A stretch of DNA of 64,000 bases from Hufsiella arboris (GTDB lineage Bacteria; Bacteroidota; Bacteroidia; Sphingobacteriales; Sphingobacteriaceae), in NCBI RefSeq assembly GCF_009834875.1, contig NZ_WVHT01000001.1, forward strand, positions 620,001 to 684,000, read 5' to 3'. Position 1 is the first letter of the stretch; the number at the start of each line of letters is the position of its first letter. The notes under the pieces were generated by a model. That model did not search any database, had not been told where the DNA came from, and saw only the letters and a program-made list of their open reading frames with translations. A program made the position numbers and the translations under genes. Positions 1 through 8,318 of the stretch are shown piece after piece.

Positions 1-2
1 AT

Positions 3-1787
3 AATCCTTATTTTGTAAGGTATCAAAGCTACGAAGACGATGAACGTAATCGTTATATCGGCAATTTCAATGTAAACTGGGTGGCAACAAAATGGCTAAC
101 AGCTTTAGGCCGGGTTGCACTGGATACTTACCAGGAAAATCAGCAGGAACGGATTGCCGTTGGCGACGTGAATGTGCCTCAGTACGCGCGTTTCGATAAT
201 GGTTTCCGGGAAATCAACTTTGATTTACTACTTAATTTTAACGCTAATATTAGCGATAATATAAACTTTAAGGGTCTGCTAGGTTCGAATATCCGTCGGA
301 CAAGGTTTAATTCGACCCGCGCTGCCACTGTAGGTGGATTAATTGTACCCGGAATTTATTCGCTCGGAAATTCGGTAAGCTCTGTTTATCCAGTTGAGAG
401 ACTGACTGAGATTGAGGTTGATGGTATTTTTGCCGGTGCCACTTTCACTTATAAAGATTTCGTAACGCTCGATCTGACCGGAAGACGCGATCAGTCATCT
501 ACTTTGCCAAAGGATAACAATACTTATTATTATCCTTCAGCAGCCGTCAGTTTCTTGTTTTCGAAGTTAATACCTGATTCGAAATGGCTTACAAACGGTA
601 AATTCCGGCTAAACTATGCTGAAGTTGGTAACAGCGCACCGGCTTTGACAACTGCTGACACTTACGATAACATTAACACGAATCTTGATCCTAACCCCCT
701 GTTTGGTTCTACGCCAATTTTTTCAGTTGCAGGCACAAAAAACAATCCTGAGCTGAAGCCTGAAAAAACTAAAACCTATGAAATCGGTTTAGAAATGGGT
801 TTTTTACAAGACAGGTTAGGTTTCGATGCAACTTACTATAATGCACGGTCTGTAGACCAAATCGTTGCAGCGCCTGTTTCGCGTTCAACCGGTTATAGCT
901 TTAAATACATTAACTCCGGCGAAGTAAAAAATAAAGGTTTTGAACTATCGCTTTACGGAACTCCGGTTAAGGTGAAGGATTTTTCCTGGAACATCAATCT
1001 GAATTTCTCACGCAATGTAAGTGAAGTCACCGAACTTTTTGAAGGAGCAGATAACCTGGTTCTTCAATCGTACCAGGGGGGTGTAACAGTTAATGCCACG
1101 CTCGGGCAGCCATACGGCACCATCAGAGGATCAAATTTTGTATATGATAACCAGGGGCGAAAGATTATTGGTGCAAATGGTTATTATCAGCAGTCTGCGA
1201 CGTCTAACGAGGTAATTGGGAATGTAAATCCGGATTGGATTGGTGGCGTAAACAACGCATTTAAATACAGGGATTTCAATCTGAGCTTCTTGATAGATGT
1301 AAGGCATGGCGGTGACATTTTCTCGCTCGACCAATACTATGGGCTTGCGACAGGATTGTATCCATCGACTGCTGGATTAAACGATTTAGGTAACCCTCAA
1401 AGAAATACACTTGCCGATGGAGGCGGCGTGGTTCTTCCAGGGGTGCTTGCCGATGGATCAACTAATGCAAAACGTGTGAGCGCTACAAATTATGGCCTCT
1501 ACGGTTATGTGAGGAATCCGGCGGCAGCGTTTATTTATGATGCGAGTTTCGTGAAACTCAGAGAGGTTGCCTTAACCTATTCATTACCTGCAAAAGTAAT
1601 AGCCAAGTTAGGACCTGTTAAAGGAGTCGACTTATCACTGATCGGAAGGAATCTATGGATCATTCATAAGAATCTTCCTTATGCTGATCCGGAAGACGGG
1701 GTTAGCTCAGGTAACGCTCAGGGTTATCAGGTGGGAAGTTACCCGACAACCAGGACGTATGGTTTCAATGCCAGATTTAGATTTTAA
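3..1787 (+). CDS. SusC/RagA-family TonB-linked outer membrane protein, 3' part
   Basis: This is the C-terminal 594 residues of a SusC-type porin; the reading frame is open to the left window edge, so signal peptide, N-terminal domain and plug lie outside. What remains is barrel sequence: alternating aromatic strands, the SusC-typical stretch with NPELKPEKTKTYEIGLE, later a KNKGFELSLYGTPVK strand, and the C-terminal segment SFVKLREVALTYSLP followed by a terminal RFRF, the usual aromatic outer-membrane insertion signal. In the family the barrel imports glycans or peptides together with a SusD lid, using TonB energy. The SusD-like gene follows after 46 bp and is presumably co-transcribed. The substrate cannot be read from sequence. 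Family assignment is secure. Confidence 0.95.
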   Translation, partial: NPYFVRYQSYEDDERNRYIGNFNVNWVATKWLTALGRVALDTYQENQQERIAVGDVNVPQYARFDNGFREINFDLLLNFNANISDNINFKGLLGSNIRRTRFNSTRAATVGGLIVPGIYSLGNSVSSVYPVERLTEIEVDGIFAGATFTYKDFVTLDLTGRRDQSSTLPKDNNTYYYPSAAVSFLFSKLIPDSKWLTNGKFRLNYAEVGNSAPALTTADTYDNINTNLDPNPLFGSTPIFSVAGTKNNPELKPEKTKTYEIGLEMGFLQDRLGFDATYYNARSVDQIVAAPVSRSTGYSFKYINSGEVKNKGFELSLYGTPVKVKDFSWNINLNFSRNVSEVTELFEGADNLVLQSYQGGVTVNATLGQPYGTIRGSNFVYDNQGRKIIGANGYYQQSATSNEVIGNVNPDWIGGVNNAFKYRDFNLSFLIDVRHGGDIFSLDQYYGLATGLYPSTAGLNDLGNPQRNTLADGGGVVLPGVLADGSTNAKRVSATNYGLYGYVRNPAAAFIYDASFVKLREVALTYSLPAKVIAKLGPVKGVDLSLIGRNLWIIHKNLPYADPEDGVSSGNAQGYQVGSYPTTRTYGFNARFRF

Positions 1788-1833
1788 GGTGGTGCAGATA
1801 ACAGGTAAGTGCTATTAACGAAAAATTATTCCA

Positions 1834-3285
1834 ATGAAAAAGATTTTAATCATCATAACACTGATCGCCCTGGGAACTTCTTGTAAGAAAGATTTAACCA
1901 GTTTAAATGTTGATCAAAAAAGGCCGGCGGTAGTTCCGTCAGCTTCACTATTTGCAAGTGGGCAGCGAAATTTTTCCGACGCTTTAGCGAGTTCTAATGT
2001 CAATATTGGCATTTTCAGATTGCTTGCCCAGCAATGGACCGAAACAACTTATACAGACGAAAGCAACTACGACCTGAATACACGGGCGATTCCCGATAAC
2101 TGGTGGAATCGTTTATACCGGGATGTGCTGGAAGACCTCAATCAGGCCAAAACACTCGTTCCATCCGAAGGTCAGAGTGCTGCTGTTCAGGCCAATCAGC
2201 TTGCAGCAATCGATATCATGCAGGTTTATACCTATTCAGTATTGGTAAACACCTTCGGGAATGTCCCTTACTCAGAATCGTTGAACATTGCCAATGTTTT
2301 TCCTAAGTACGACGATGGAAAAGCTATTTATGAAGATTTACTTAAAAGGCTGAATGCTGATATAGCTGCGATCAGCCCGGTTGATGAAGGTTACGGAAGC
2401 AGTGATTTAATTTATGGAGGCGATATGGCCGCCTGGTTAAAATTCGCCAACAGCATTAAATTAAAATTGGCTATGACGATTGCTGATGATGATCCGCAAA
2501 CGGCCAGAACTGCCATTGAGCAGGCGGCACCAGGAGCATTTACATCAAATGCTGATAATGCGAAAGTAAATTATACGCAGGCACCGCCAAATACAAATCC
2601 GGTTTGGACTGACCTGGTGCAGAGCGGCCGTAAAGACTTTGTCGCAGCCAATACCGTTGTTGATGTAATGAACGGGCTTGATGATCCGCGCAGGCCATAT
2701 TATTTCACCTTTGATGCGACAGGCGTTTATACCGGGGGCGAATATGGCGCAAGTAATAATTATGCAACTTATTCAAAACCTGCGGGCCCACTCCTGGTTG
2801 CCGGATCTGTTGGAAAGATCACCAACCCTGACTTCCCGAGTGTGATATTGGATTACTCTCAAATTGAATTTTTAAGAGCTGAAGCGGTTGAAAGAGGTTT
2901 CAATATCGGAGCAGGAACCGCCCAATCTCACTATGATGCCGCCATAACGGCGTCTATAGAGTGGTGGACAGGATCAACAGCTACCGCAGCGGCTTACCTC
3001 GCAATGCCAGAGGTTAATTATGCAACAGCAGCGGGCGACTGGAAAGAAAAAATTGGAATTCAAAAATGGCTCGCGCTTTATAACCAGGGTTTTGATGCCT
3101 GGACAGAAGTGAGGAGATTGGATTATCCAAAGCTTGAAGCTCCGGAGGATGCCCAAAGTGATTATCCGCAACGGTTTACCTACCCGGTAACCGAGCAAAA
3201 TGTAAATACCGGTAATTACAACCAGGCGGCTTCAGCAATGGGTGGCGATGTTGTTGAAAGCAAAATTTTCTGGGATAAATATTAA
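1834..3285 (+). CDS. SusD/RagB-like nutrient-binding outer membrane lipoprotein
   Basis: A 483-residue lipoprotein with signal peptide and lipobox ending at Cys17 (LGTSC), followed by KKDLTS, a charged start typical of surface-exposed Bacteroidota lipoproteins. The body fits the SusD-like_2 type: an N-terminal TPR-like helical part with a WNRLYRDVLEDLNQAK helix, MQVYTYSVLVNTFGNVPYSESL, the KFANSIKLKLAM helix, and near the end WLALYNQGFDAWTEVRR, which is strongly conserved in this group. SusD proteins sit as a lid on the SusC barrel and bind the oligomeric ligand. Partner: the upstream SusC. A strong terminator follows within 50 bp, closing the first transcription unit. Confidence 0.94.
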   Translation: MKKILIIITLIALGTSCKKDLTSLNVDQKRPAVVPSASLFASGQRNFSDALASSNVNIGIFRLLAQQWTETTYTDESNYDLNTRAIPDNWWNRLYRDVLEDLNQAKTLVPSEGQSAAVQANQLAAIDIMQVYTYSVLVNTFGNVPYSESLNIANVFPKYDDGKAIYEDLLKRLNADIAAISPVDEGYGSSDLIYGGDMAAWLKFANSIKLKLAMTIADDDPQTARTAIEQAAPGAFTSNADNAKVNYTQAPPNTNPVWTDLVQSGRKDFVAANTVVDVMNGLDDPRRPYYFTFDATGVYTGGEYGASNNYATYSKPAGPLLVAGSVGKITNPDFPSVILDYSQIEFLRAEAVERGFNIGAGTAQSHYDAAITASIEWWTGSTATAAAYLAMPEVNYATAAGDWKEKIGIQKWLALYNQGFDAWTEVRRLDYPKLEAPEDAQSDYPQRFTYPVTEQNVNTGNYNQAASAMGGDVVESKIFWDKY

Positions 3286-3301
3286 TAATAAACTTGTTAC
3301 C

Positions 3302-3334
3302 AAAAAGGGAGTGTTTTTCAGCACTCCCTTTTTT
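3302..3334 (+). terminator. Rho-independent terminator after SusC/D pair 1
   Basis: Perfect 12-bp stem (3302-3313 with 3322-3333), loop TTTTTCAG, core GGGAGTG/CACTCCC, flanked by A-run and T-run. It separates pair 1 from the next SusC gene. Confidence 0.9.
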
Positions 3335-3418
3335 ACTAAAAACATTTTTTGCCTAAAAAAATCATTAATTTTGAAAAGGCGCCCGCCTGACTACATCAAT
3401 ACACTTAATCTTTTAATT

Positions 3419-6400
3419 ATGAAAAAACTCTTACCCAGTTTATTTCTGCTTCTATTCTTTTTGAAGGGATATGGACAGTCACAAACCGTAACAGGCACTG
3501 TTACGGACCGATCAGATGGAACAACCTTACCGGGAGTAAGCATCAAGGTGAAGGGAACATCCCTTGGAACGCAATCTGATGCTTCCGGTAATTACAGGAT
3601 TTCGGTTGATCAAGGTGCAACGCTGGTTTTTAGTTATATCGGTTACGATACCCAGGAACTCCAGGCAAATGCATCAACACTAAATGTTTCTCTCACTACG
3701 AATGCCCGGCAGCTTGGCGAAGTGGTAGTAGTAGCATACGGTACACAGAGTAAAGTAAAGCAAACCGGTGCAGTTGCCCAGGTTTCGTCATCTGCAATTG
3801 AGAACAGGCCGCAGGCATCGTTTGATCAAGCGCTTCAGGGACGCGTGCCAGGTTTGCAATCGATCGGCGCATCGGGGCAGCCCGGAGCTTCCCAGGATGT
3901 GAGGATCCGTGGAAACGGATCTTTTTCAGCAAGTTCATCGCCTCTTTATGTGATAGATGGAATACCGGTAAATTCCGGAGATTTGTCGCGGAACACAACC
4001 ACTGCAAATGCTTTGTCCGGCATCAATCCCAATGACATAGAAAGCATTTCTGTACTTAAAGATGCATCTGCCGCATCGGTTTACGGATCTCGCGCCGCCA
4101 ATGGCGTTATATTGGTTACAACAAAAAGTGGAAAAGCCGGCAAAACTAAAATTAGAGCAGATGCCGAGGGGGGATTTTCAAACAGGGCTTACTTCAACGA
4201 AAATACCCGCCCGATTACAACGGAAGAAAATATCACTTTATCCGAAGAAGGATTTTTAAACAATCCGTTTTATGTTCAAGAGTATGACCTGACCCCTGAC
4301 AACATCCGCGACTTTGTAATTGATTATTTCGGATATGATCCGAACGTCAATACAACCTGGTACGATGTTGTAAAACAAACCGGTACTTACCAGCAGTATA
4401 ATCTCTCTGCCGATGGCGGAAATGAAAAAACTCAGTTCCACCTTTCCGGCGGCTATTTTAAACAGGAAGGAACCATCAGGACAAGTAAGTATGATAGGTT
4501 TAGCGGAAATGTTAATCTCAAGCACCAGTATAATTCGAAGTTGATGTTCCAGGCCAATCTGCTAGCTTCATCATCAACGCAGGTCGGTCCGCTTAACTCT
4601 GGAAACTTCGCCAACCCGGTATTAAGTAATTTATTTTTAATGCCCAACCTCGAAGCGTATGATGCCAATGGCGAACCGAACACAAGCGGTAATCTGGCCA
4701 ACGGTGCAGGTCTTTTCAATCCGGCCGCAATTCTTGAGCTGGACAAGAACCACAACAGTACGCTGAAAAGCCTCGGCAGTATTTACGGCGAATACAAATT
4801 TTTGCCTAATCTGAAATTTTCAACCAAATACGGGATAGACTATAACGCCCTTGAAGAAGATGGTTATAACTCGCCTTTATATGGCGATGGTTATACTTAC
4901 CAAGGTTTAACTCAACGCGATTACTCGCGCTATTTTAACTGGGTCTGGACTAACCTCCTTGACTATAATTTCAATATAACAGCTGATAAAGAATTGAGTG
5001 CAAATGTGAAAGTTGGTTACGAAGCGCAAAAGTCTAAATTATATACATCTACTGCACAAGCCTCGAAAACACCCTTAAATGGTAATTATACCGATCCGGG
5101 CATTGGTGCAACGCCATTGATTTCGTCGGGCGGCCACGAAGGTTACAGCTTTTCATCCTTATTGTCATTGGCCAATGTATCCTATAAGGACCGCTACGTA
5201 GTATCCGGAAGTTTCCGGCGTGACGGATCATCACGGTTTGGATCAAATAATCGTTATGGAAATTTCTGGTCGGTTGGTGCAAGCTGGAATGCAGAGCAGG
5301 AAAGCTTTTTAAAAGATGTTGACTGGATAACCCAACTTAAGCTACGCGGATCGTATGGTATAAATGGAAACGCTGGTATCGGAAATTACAGCTGGCAGCC
5401 GCTGTATGGTTATACAAGATATTTAATTCCTACAGGTGCTCCTAACGCAGGTTCGACCATCAACTTTGTTTATAATGGGAATGTAGGAAGCGGTCCGGCC
5501 CAGATTGGAAATGAAAACCTCACCTGGGAAAAGAATAAAGCTTTCGACGTTGCAATCGACGCTGCATTTTTGAAAAGCCGAATTACGACAACTGTTGATT
5601 GGTACACCCGGAAGTCTACCAACCTGCTATCTTACACGCCAATTTCTGCTACGACAGGCTTCACAAGTTATCTTGATAATATCGGAGCCATGAAAAATCA
5701 GGGAATCGAAGTTAGCCTGACAGGTGTGCCGGTTCAAACAAAGGACCTTAAACTGGAACTTTACATAAATTACAGCTATAACAAGAATGAGGTCACATCG
5801 CTGGTAAATGATAAACAAATCTCAACGCCATTTATCCGCCAGGTTGGTGAAGACTACCAGTCATACTACCTGAGGTTATGGGCTGGTGTTGATCCGGCAA
5901 ATGGCGATCCGTTATGGTATACGGATGGAACCCGCAGCGCGACAACCAACAATTATAACGCAGCGCAGCGGGCTCTCACCGGCAAAAAAGCGTCGCCCGC
6001 AGGCTTTGGAAGTTTTGGTACCAATGTAAGCTACAAAGGAATTTCCTTAGATGCTATGTTTTACTACAGCTATGGCAGCTGGCTTTATGATCCCTATTAC
6101 CAGTATTTAAATAGCGGCGGTTACTATAATGGCAGTTATAATCAACGTGCGACTGAGTTAAACCGCTGGCAAAAACCAGGTGACTTAGCTCCTGTTCCGC
6201 GCATTGACTATGATGGCACTAACTCCTACCAGGTTTCCGACAGAATACTTACGCGTGGCGATTACATTCGTTTGCGTGATGTAACGTTGGGATATGATTT
6301 CCCAAAAGCCCTGGTTCAAAAAGCCAAACTAAACAATTTGCGGATTTTTGTAAGAGGAACGAATCTTGTGACATTTACACGTGATAAAAACCTTCCTTAC

Positions 6401-6490
6401 GATCCGGAGGCAGGCGGAGCTAGCGGATTAACGGATTTTGATATCGATGTTCCCAGAACCTGGGCCTTCGGTTTAAATGTAGGTTTATAG
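3419..6490 (+). CDS. SusC/RagA-family TonB-linked outer membrane protein (pair 2)
   Basis: A 1023-residue SusC. The chosen ATG opens a clear signal peptide (MKKLLPSLFLLLFFLKGYGQ); the frame is open further upstream, but that stretch runs through the preceding terminator and is not protein-like. Order: CarboxypepD_reg-like domain (about 22-105, with GVSIKVKGTSLGTQ and FSYIGYDTQE), TonB-box region GEVVVVAYG, plug (ALQGRVPGL, SASSSPLYVIDGIPV, DASAASVYGSRAANGVILVTT), then the barrel. There is no STN domain, so it is not the signalling subtype. The C-terminus reads GLNVGL, ending in Leu rather than the Phe seen in the other SusC proteins here. The SusD gene follows after 13 bp. Substrate unknown. 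Confidence 0.96.
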   Translation: MKKLLPSLFLLLFFLKGYGQSQTVTGTVTDRSDGTTLPGVSIKVKGTSLGTQSDASGNYRISVDQGATLVFSYIGYDTQELQANASTLNVSLTTNARQLGEVVVVAYGTQSKVKQTGAVAQVSSSAIENRPQASFDQALQGRVPGLQSIGASGQPGASQDVRIRGNGSFSASSSPLYVIDGIPVNSGDLSRNTTTANALSGINPNDIESISVLKDASAASVYGSRAANGVILVTTKSGKAGKTKIRADAEGGFSNRAYFNENTRPITTEENITLSEEGFLNNPFYVQEYDLTPDNIRDFVIDYFGYDPNVNTTWYDVVKQTGTYQQYNLSADGGNEKTQFHLSGGYFKQEGTIRTSKYDRFSGNVNLKHQYNSKLMFQANLLASSSTQVGPLNSGNFANPVLSNLFLMPNLEAYDANGEPNTSGNLANGAGLFNPAAILELDKNHNSTLKSLGSIYGEYKFLPNLKFSTKYGIDYNALEEDGYNSPLYGDGYTYQGLTQRDYSRYFNWVWTNLLDYNFNITADKELSANVKVGYEAQKSKLYTSTAQASKTPLNGNYTDPGIGATPLISSGGHEGYSFSSLLSLANVSYKDRYVVSGSFRRDGSSRFGSNNRYGNFWSVGASWNAEQESFLKDVDWITQLKLRGSYGINGNAGIGNYSWQPLYGYTRYLIPTGAPNAGSTINFVYNGNVGSGPAQIGNENLTWEKNKAFDVAIDAAFLKSRITTTVDWYTRKSTNLLSYTPISATTGFTSYLDNIGAMKNQGIEVSLTGVPVQTKDLKLELYINYSYNKNEVTSLVNDKQISTPFIRQVGEDYQSYYLRLWAGVDPANGDPLWYTDGTRSATTNNYNAAQRALTGKKASPAGFGSFGTNVSYKGISLDAMFYYSYGSWLYDPYYQYLNSGGYYNGSYNQRATELNRWQKPGDLAPVPRIDYDGTNSYQVSDRILTRGDYIRLRDVTLGYDFPKALVQKAKLNNLRIFVRGTNLVTFTRDKNLPYDPEAGGASGLTDFDIDVPRTWAFGLNVGL

Positions 6491-6503
6491 TAATACGATC
6501 ATC

Positions 6504-7910
6504 ATGAAAAGGAAAATTTTATATATCATAATAACGTTTATCGGAGTCGTTTTTTTAAATGCGTGCAAAGATGACTTTTTGGATCAAACTCCTTCAAACG
6601 CGGCTCCAACAGGCGAAGCCTTAAACACTGATAATGATGTTCTGACTGCATTAACCGGTGCATATGCAGGTTTGCGGTCCGTAAATCTTTATGGAAGAAC
6701 AATACCGGTTTCAGGAGATTTATTAGCCAATAATACGTTTGTTTCCCAGCGGAACTCAGGAAGATATACCGGTTTCGACCGGTATAGTTACACAGTAAGT
6801 AACACAGATGCGGCGGGGATGTGGAACAGCGCTTACGCTGTAATTTTAAGAGCTAATAACATTATCAATTCAACACCAACGGGCGACCAGGCAACCATTG
6901 ACCAATACAAAGGGGAAGCTTATGCGATTCGTGCTTTGATGTACTTTGAACTTGTTCGGTTTTTCGCTAAGCCTTATACTGATGACCCTTCTTCTCCGGG
7001 AGTTCCTATTGTATTAACTTTCGATTACTCGCTGAAGCCCGCAAGGAGTTCGGTTGAGGAGGTATATACGCAAATTTTGTCGGATCTGGATAAGGCTTAT
7101 ACCATGACGGCTGATTATAACGGTAGTTCCAGATTATCTAAATATTCAGCGCGCGCACTTGCAGCAAAAGTAAATCTATTTAAAGGTACGACAGCCTCAA
7201 ACGCGCTGGCGCTGGAATATGCCGACGACGTAATTGCAAACGGGGGATTTTTGTTGCTGCCAGCCGAGCGTGTTCAGGCATATTGGTCAGATCCTAAACC
7301 TCAGAGTGTAAAATTGGAAACATTGTTTGAAGTTGTTTCTGATGAAGTCGACAACTTAGGAACTGATGGATTCTCCTACATGTTCAGCCAGGATGGTTAT
7401 GGAGACATCCTTTCCAACCCGGCAGTTTATAATTTGTATTCGGATGATGACGCCAGAAAAGGCCTGATTGAGGAAGGTGCGCGTTCTGGAGGTGAAGATC
7501 CTGCATATATAATAAGTAAATTCCCGAATGTTTCAGGAGACGTCGACGATACAAAAGTCCTGAGGTTGTCCGAAGTGTTTTTAATTGCGGCCGAAGCTGC
7601 AGCCCGCACGGGAGATGAAACTCAGGCGCTGACATTGCTCAATACGTTAGTGTCTCAGAGAGATCCGTCTCTGGTATATGAATCATCAGGGGCTCAATTG
7701 GTAACTGATATCCTTCTTGAACGTAGAAAAGAAATGGCATTTGAAGGCGATTGGTTTCACGAACTAAACCGGTTGAAGCTTCCGATAACAGGTCGTGTGC
7801 ACAATCCAACCAGTGTTCCTTACGGGGATTACCGGCGCGTATTTCCAATTCCTCAAAGCGAGAAAGACGCAAATCCCGGCATACAGCAAAATGCCGGTTG
7901 GGGAGGATAA
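6504..7910 (+). CDS. Classical SusD/RagB-family outer membrane lipoprotein (pair 2)
   Basis: A 468-residue lipoprotein with lipobox Cys21 (FLNAC) followed by KDDFLDQTP, the canonical SusD start with a surface-export-like CKDD. The middle has helical repeat hallmarks (WNSAYAVILRANNIINS, GEAYAIRALMYFELVRFFAKPY, RSSVEEVYTQILSDLDKA), and the end has VLRLSEVFLIAAEAAAR and LLERRKEMAFEGDWFHELNR. This is the classical RagB/SusD architecture, unlike the SusD-like_2 type of the other pairs, so pair 2 is from a separate lineage. It should bind ligand over the SusC encoded 13 bp upstream. A terminator follows at once. Confidence 0.96.
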   Translation: MKRKILYIIITFIGVVFLNACKDDFLDQTPSNAAPTGEALNTDNDVLTALTGAYAGLRSVNLYGRTIPVSGDLLANNTFVSQRNSGRYTGFDRYSYTVSNTDAAGMWNSAYAVILRANNIINSTPTGDQATIDQYKGEAYAIRALMYFELVRFFAKPYTDDPSSPGVPIVLTFDYSLKPARSSVEEVYTQILSDLDKAYTMTADYNGSSRLSKYSARALAAKVNLFKGTTASNALALEYADDVIANGGFLLLPAERVQAYWSDPKPQSVKLETLFEVVSDEVDNLGTDGFSYMFSQDGYGDILSNPAVYNLYSDDDARKGLIEEGARSGGEDPAYIISKFPNVSGDVDDTKVLRLSEVFLIAAEAAARTGDETQALTLLNTLVSQRDPSLVYESSGAQLVTDILLERRKEMAFEGDWFHELNRLKLPITGRVHNPTSVPYGDYRRVFPIPQSEKDANPGIQQNAGWGG

Positions 7911-7932
7911 TGGTAATTGATAAATTTAGTTG

Positions 7933-7960
7933 AAGCCGCTTCCATTGAAGCGGCTTTTTT
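7933..7960 (+). terminator. Rho-independent terminator after pair 2
   Basis: Perfect 9-bp stem AAGCCGCTT/AAGCGGCTT with a 6-nt loop, followed by a T-run, 22 bp after the SusD stop codon. Confidence 0.9.
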
Positions 7961-8089
7961 ATTTTTGGCCATTCCCAGGTGAGCCCTGTCAAATACCATA
8001 TTCAATTTCGGTCCAAAAAATACATTTGCTACGTTGAAAGGCAGATTTTTGTTTGTAATTTTTTTATGACTGAAACTTATTTTCTTAAA

Positions 8090-8113
8090 TACTATGCTAG
8101 CATAGTAGTTTTG
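8090..8113 (+). promoter_or_regulatory. 18-bp palindromic operator candidate abutting a Bacteroidota -7 box
   Basis: TACTATGCTAGCATAGTA (8090-8107) is a perfect inverted repeat. Its last two bases begin TAGTTTTG (8106-8113), an exact match to the Bacteroidota -7 consensus TAnnTTTG. A good -33 TTG is not evident. This layout is typical of a repressor site inside a promoter; the regulator is unknown and none is encoded in this array. Confidence 0.55.
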
Positions 8114-8238
8114 CGGTTTAACATATTGATTATCTTGAAGATAGCGATTAAATAATTTTCAACAATTTGCCAAATTCATAATTTAAGTACGTAAAAATCA
8201 TATAAACCAATCGTAACAAAGCAGTTGCGTTGCCATTT

Positions 8239-8255
8239 TGTTAAAATTTGTTAAG
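8239..8255 (+). promoter_or_regulatory. Tandem TGTTAA boxes upstream of SusC pair 3
   Basis: TGTTAAA at 8239 and TGTTAAG at 8249 are spaced 10 bp apart, with TTTG at 8260-8263. The same boxes and spacing occur before the SusC genes starting at 13833 and 25717. They could be a regulator site or an A-tract UP-like element. Confidence 0.5.
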
Positions 8256-8318
8256 ATTTTTTGAATTTCATTTTGCAGATTTACGCCCTCATAATTAAAT
8301 CATTAACAAACAAACAGA

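Larger units (their letters stand above)
7961..8318 (+). other. Long upstream regulatory region of SusC/D pair 3
   Basis: No gene-sized reading frame was found in this stretch. It holds, in order, an 18-bp perfect palindrome abutting a TAGTTTTG box (8090-8113), an AT-rich segment, two TGTTAA boxes 10 bp apart (8239 and 8249), and an AATCATTAACAAA leader element (8298-8310) just before the SusC start codon, which is also seen upstream of two other SusC genes. It probably contains one or two promoters and a leader of up to about 200 nt. Confidence 0.6.

Noticed and set aside
3242-3418. Upstream extension of the pair 2 SusC
   Set aside because: It runs through the preceding SusD end and terminator; the signal peptide starts at 3419.
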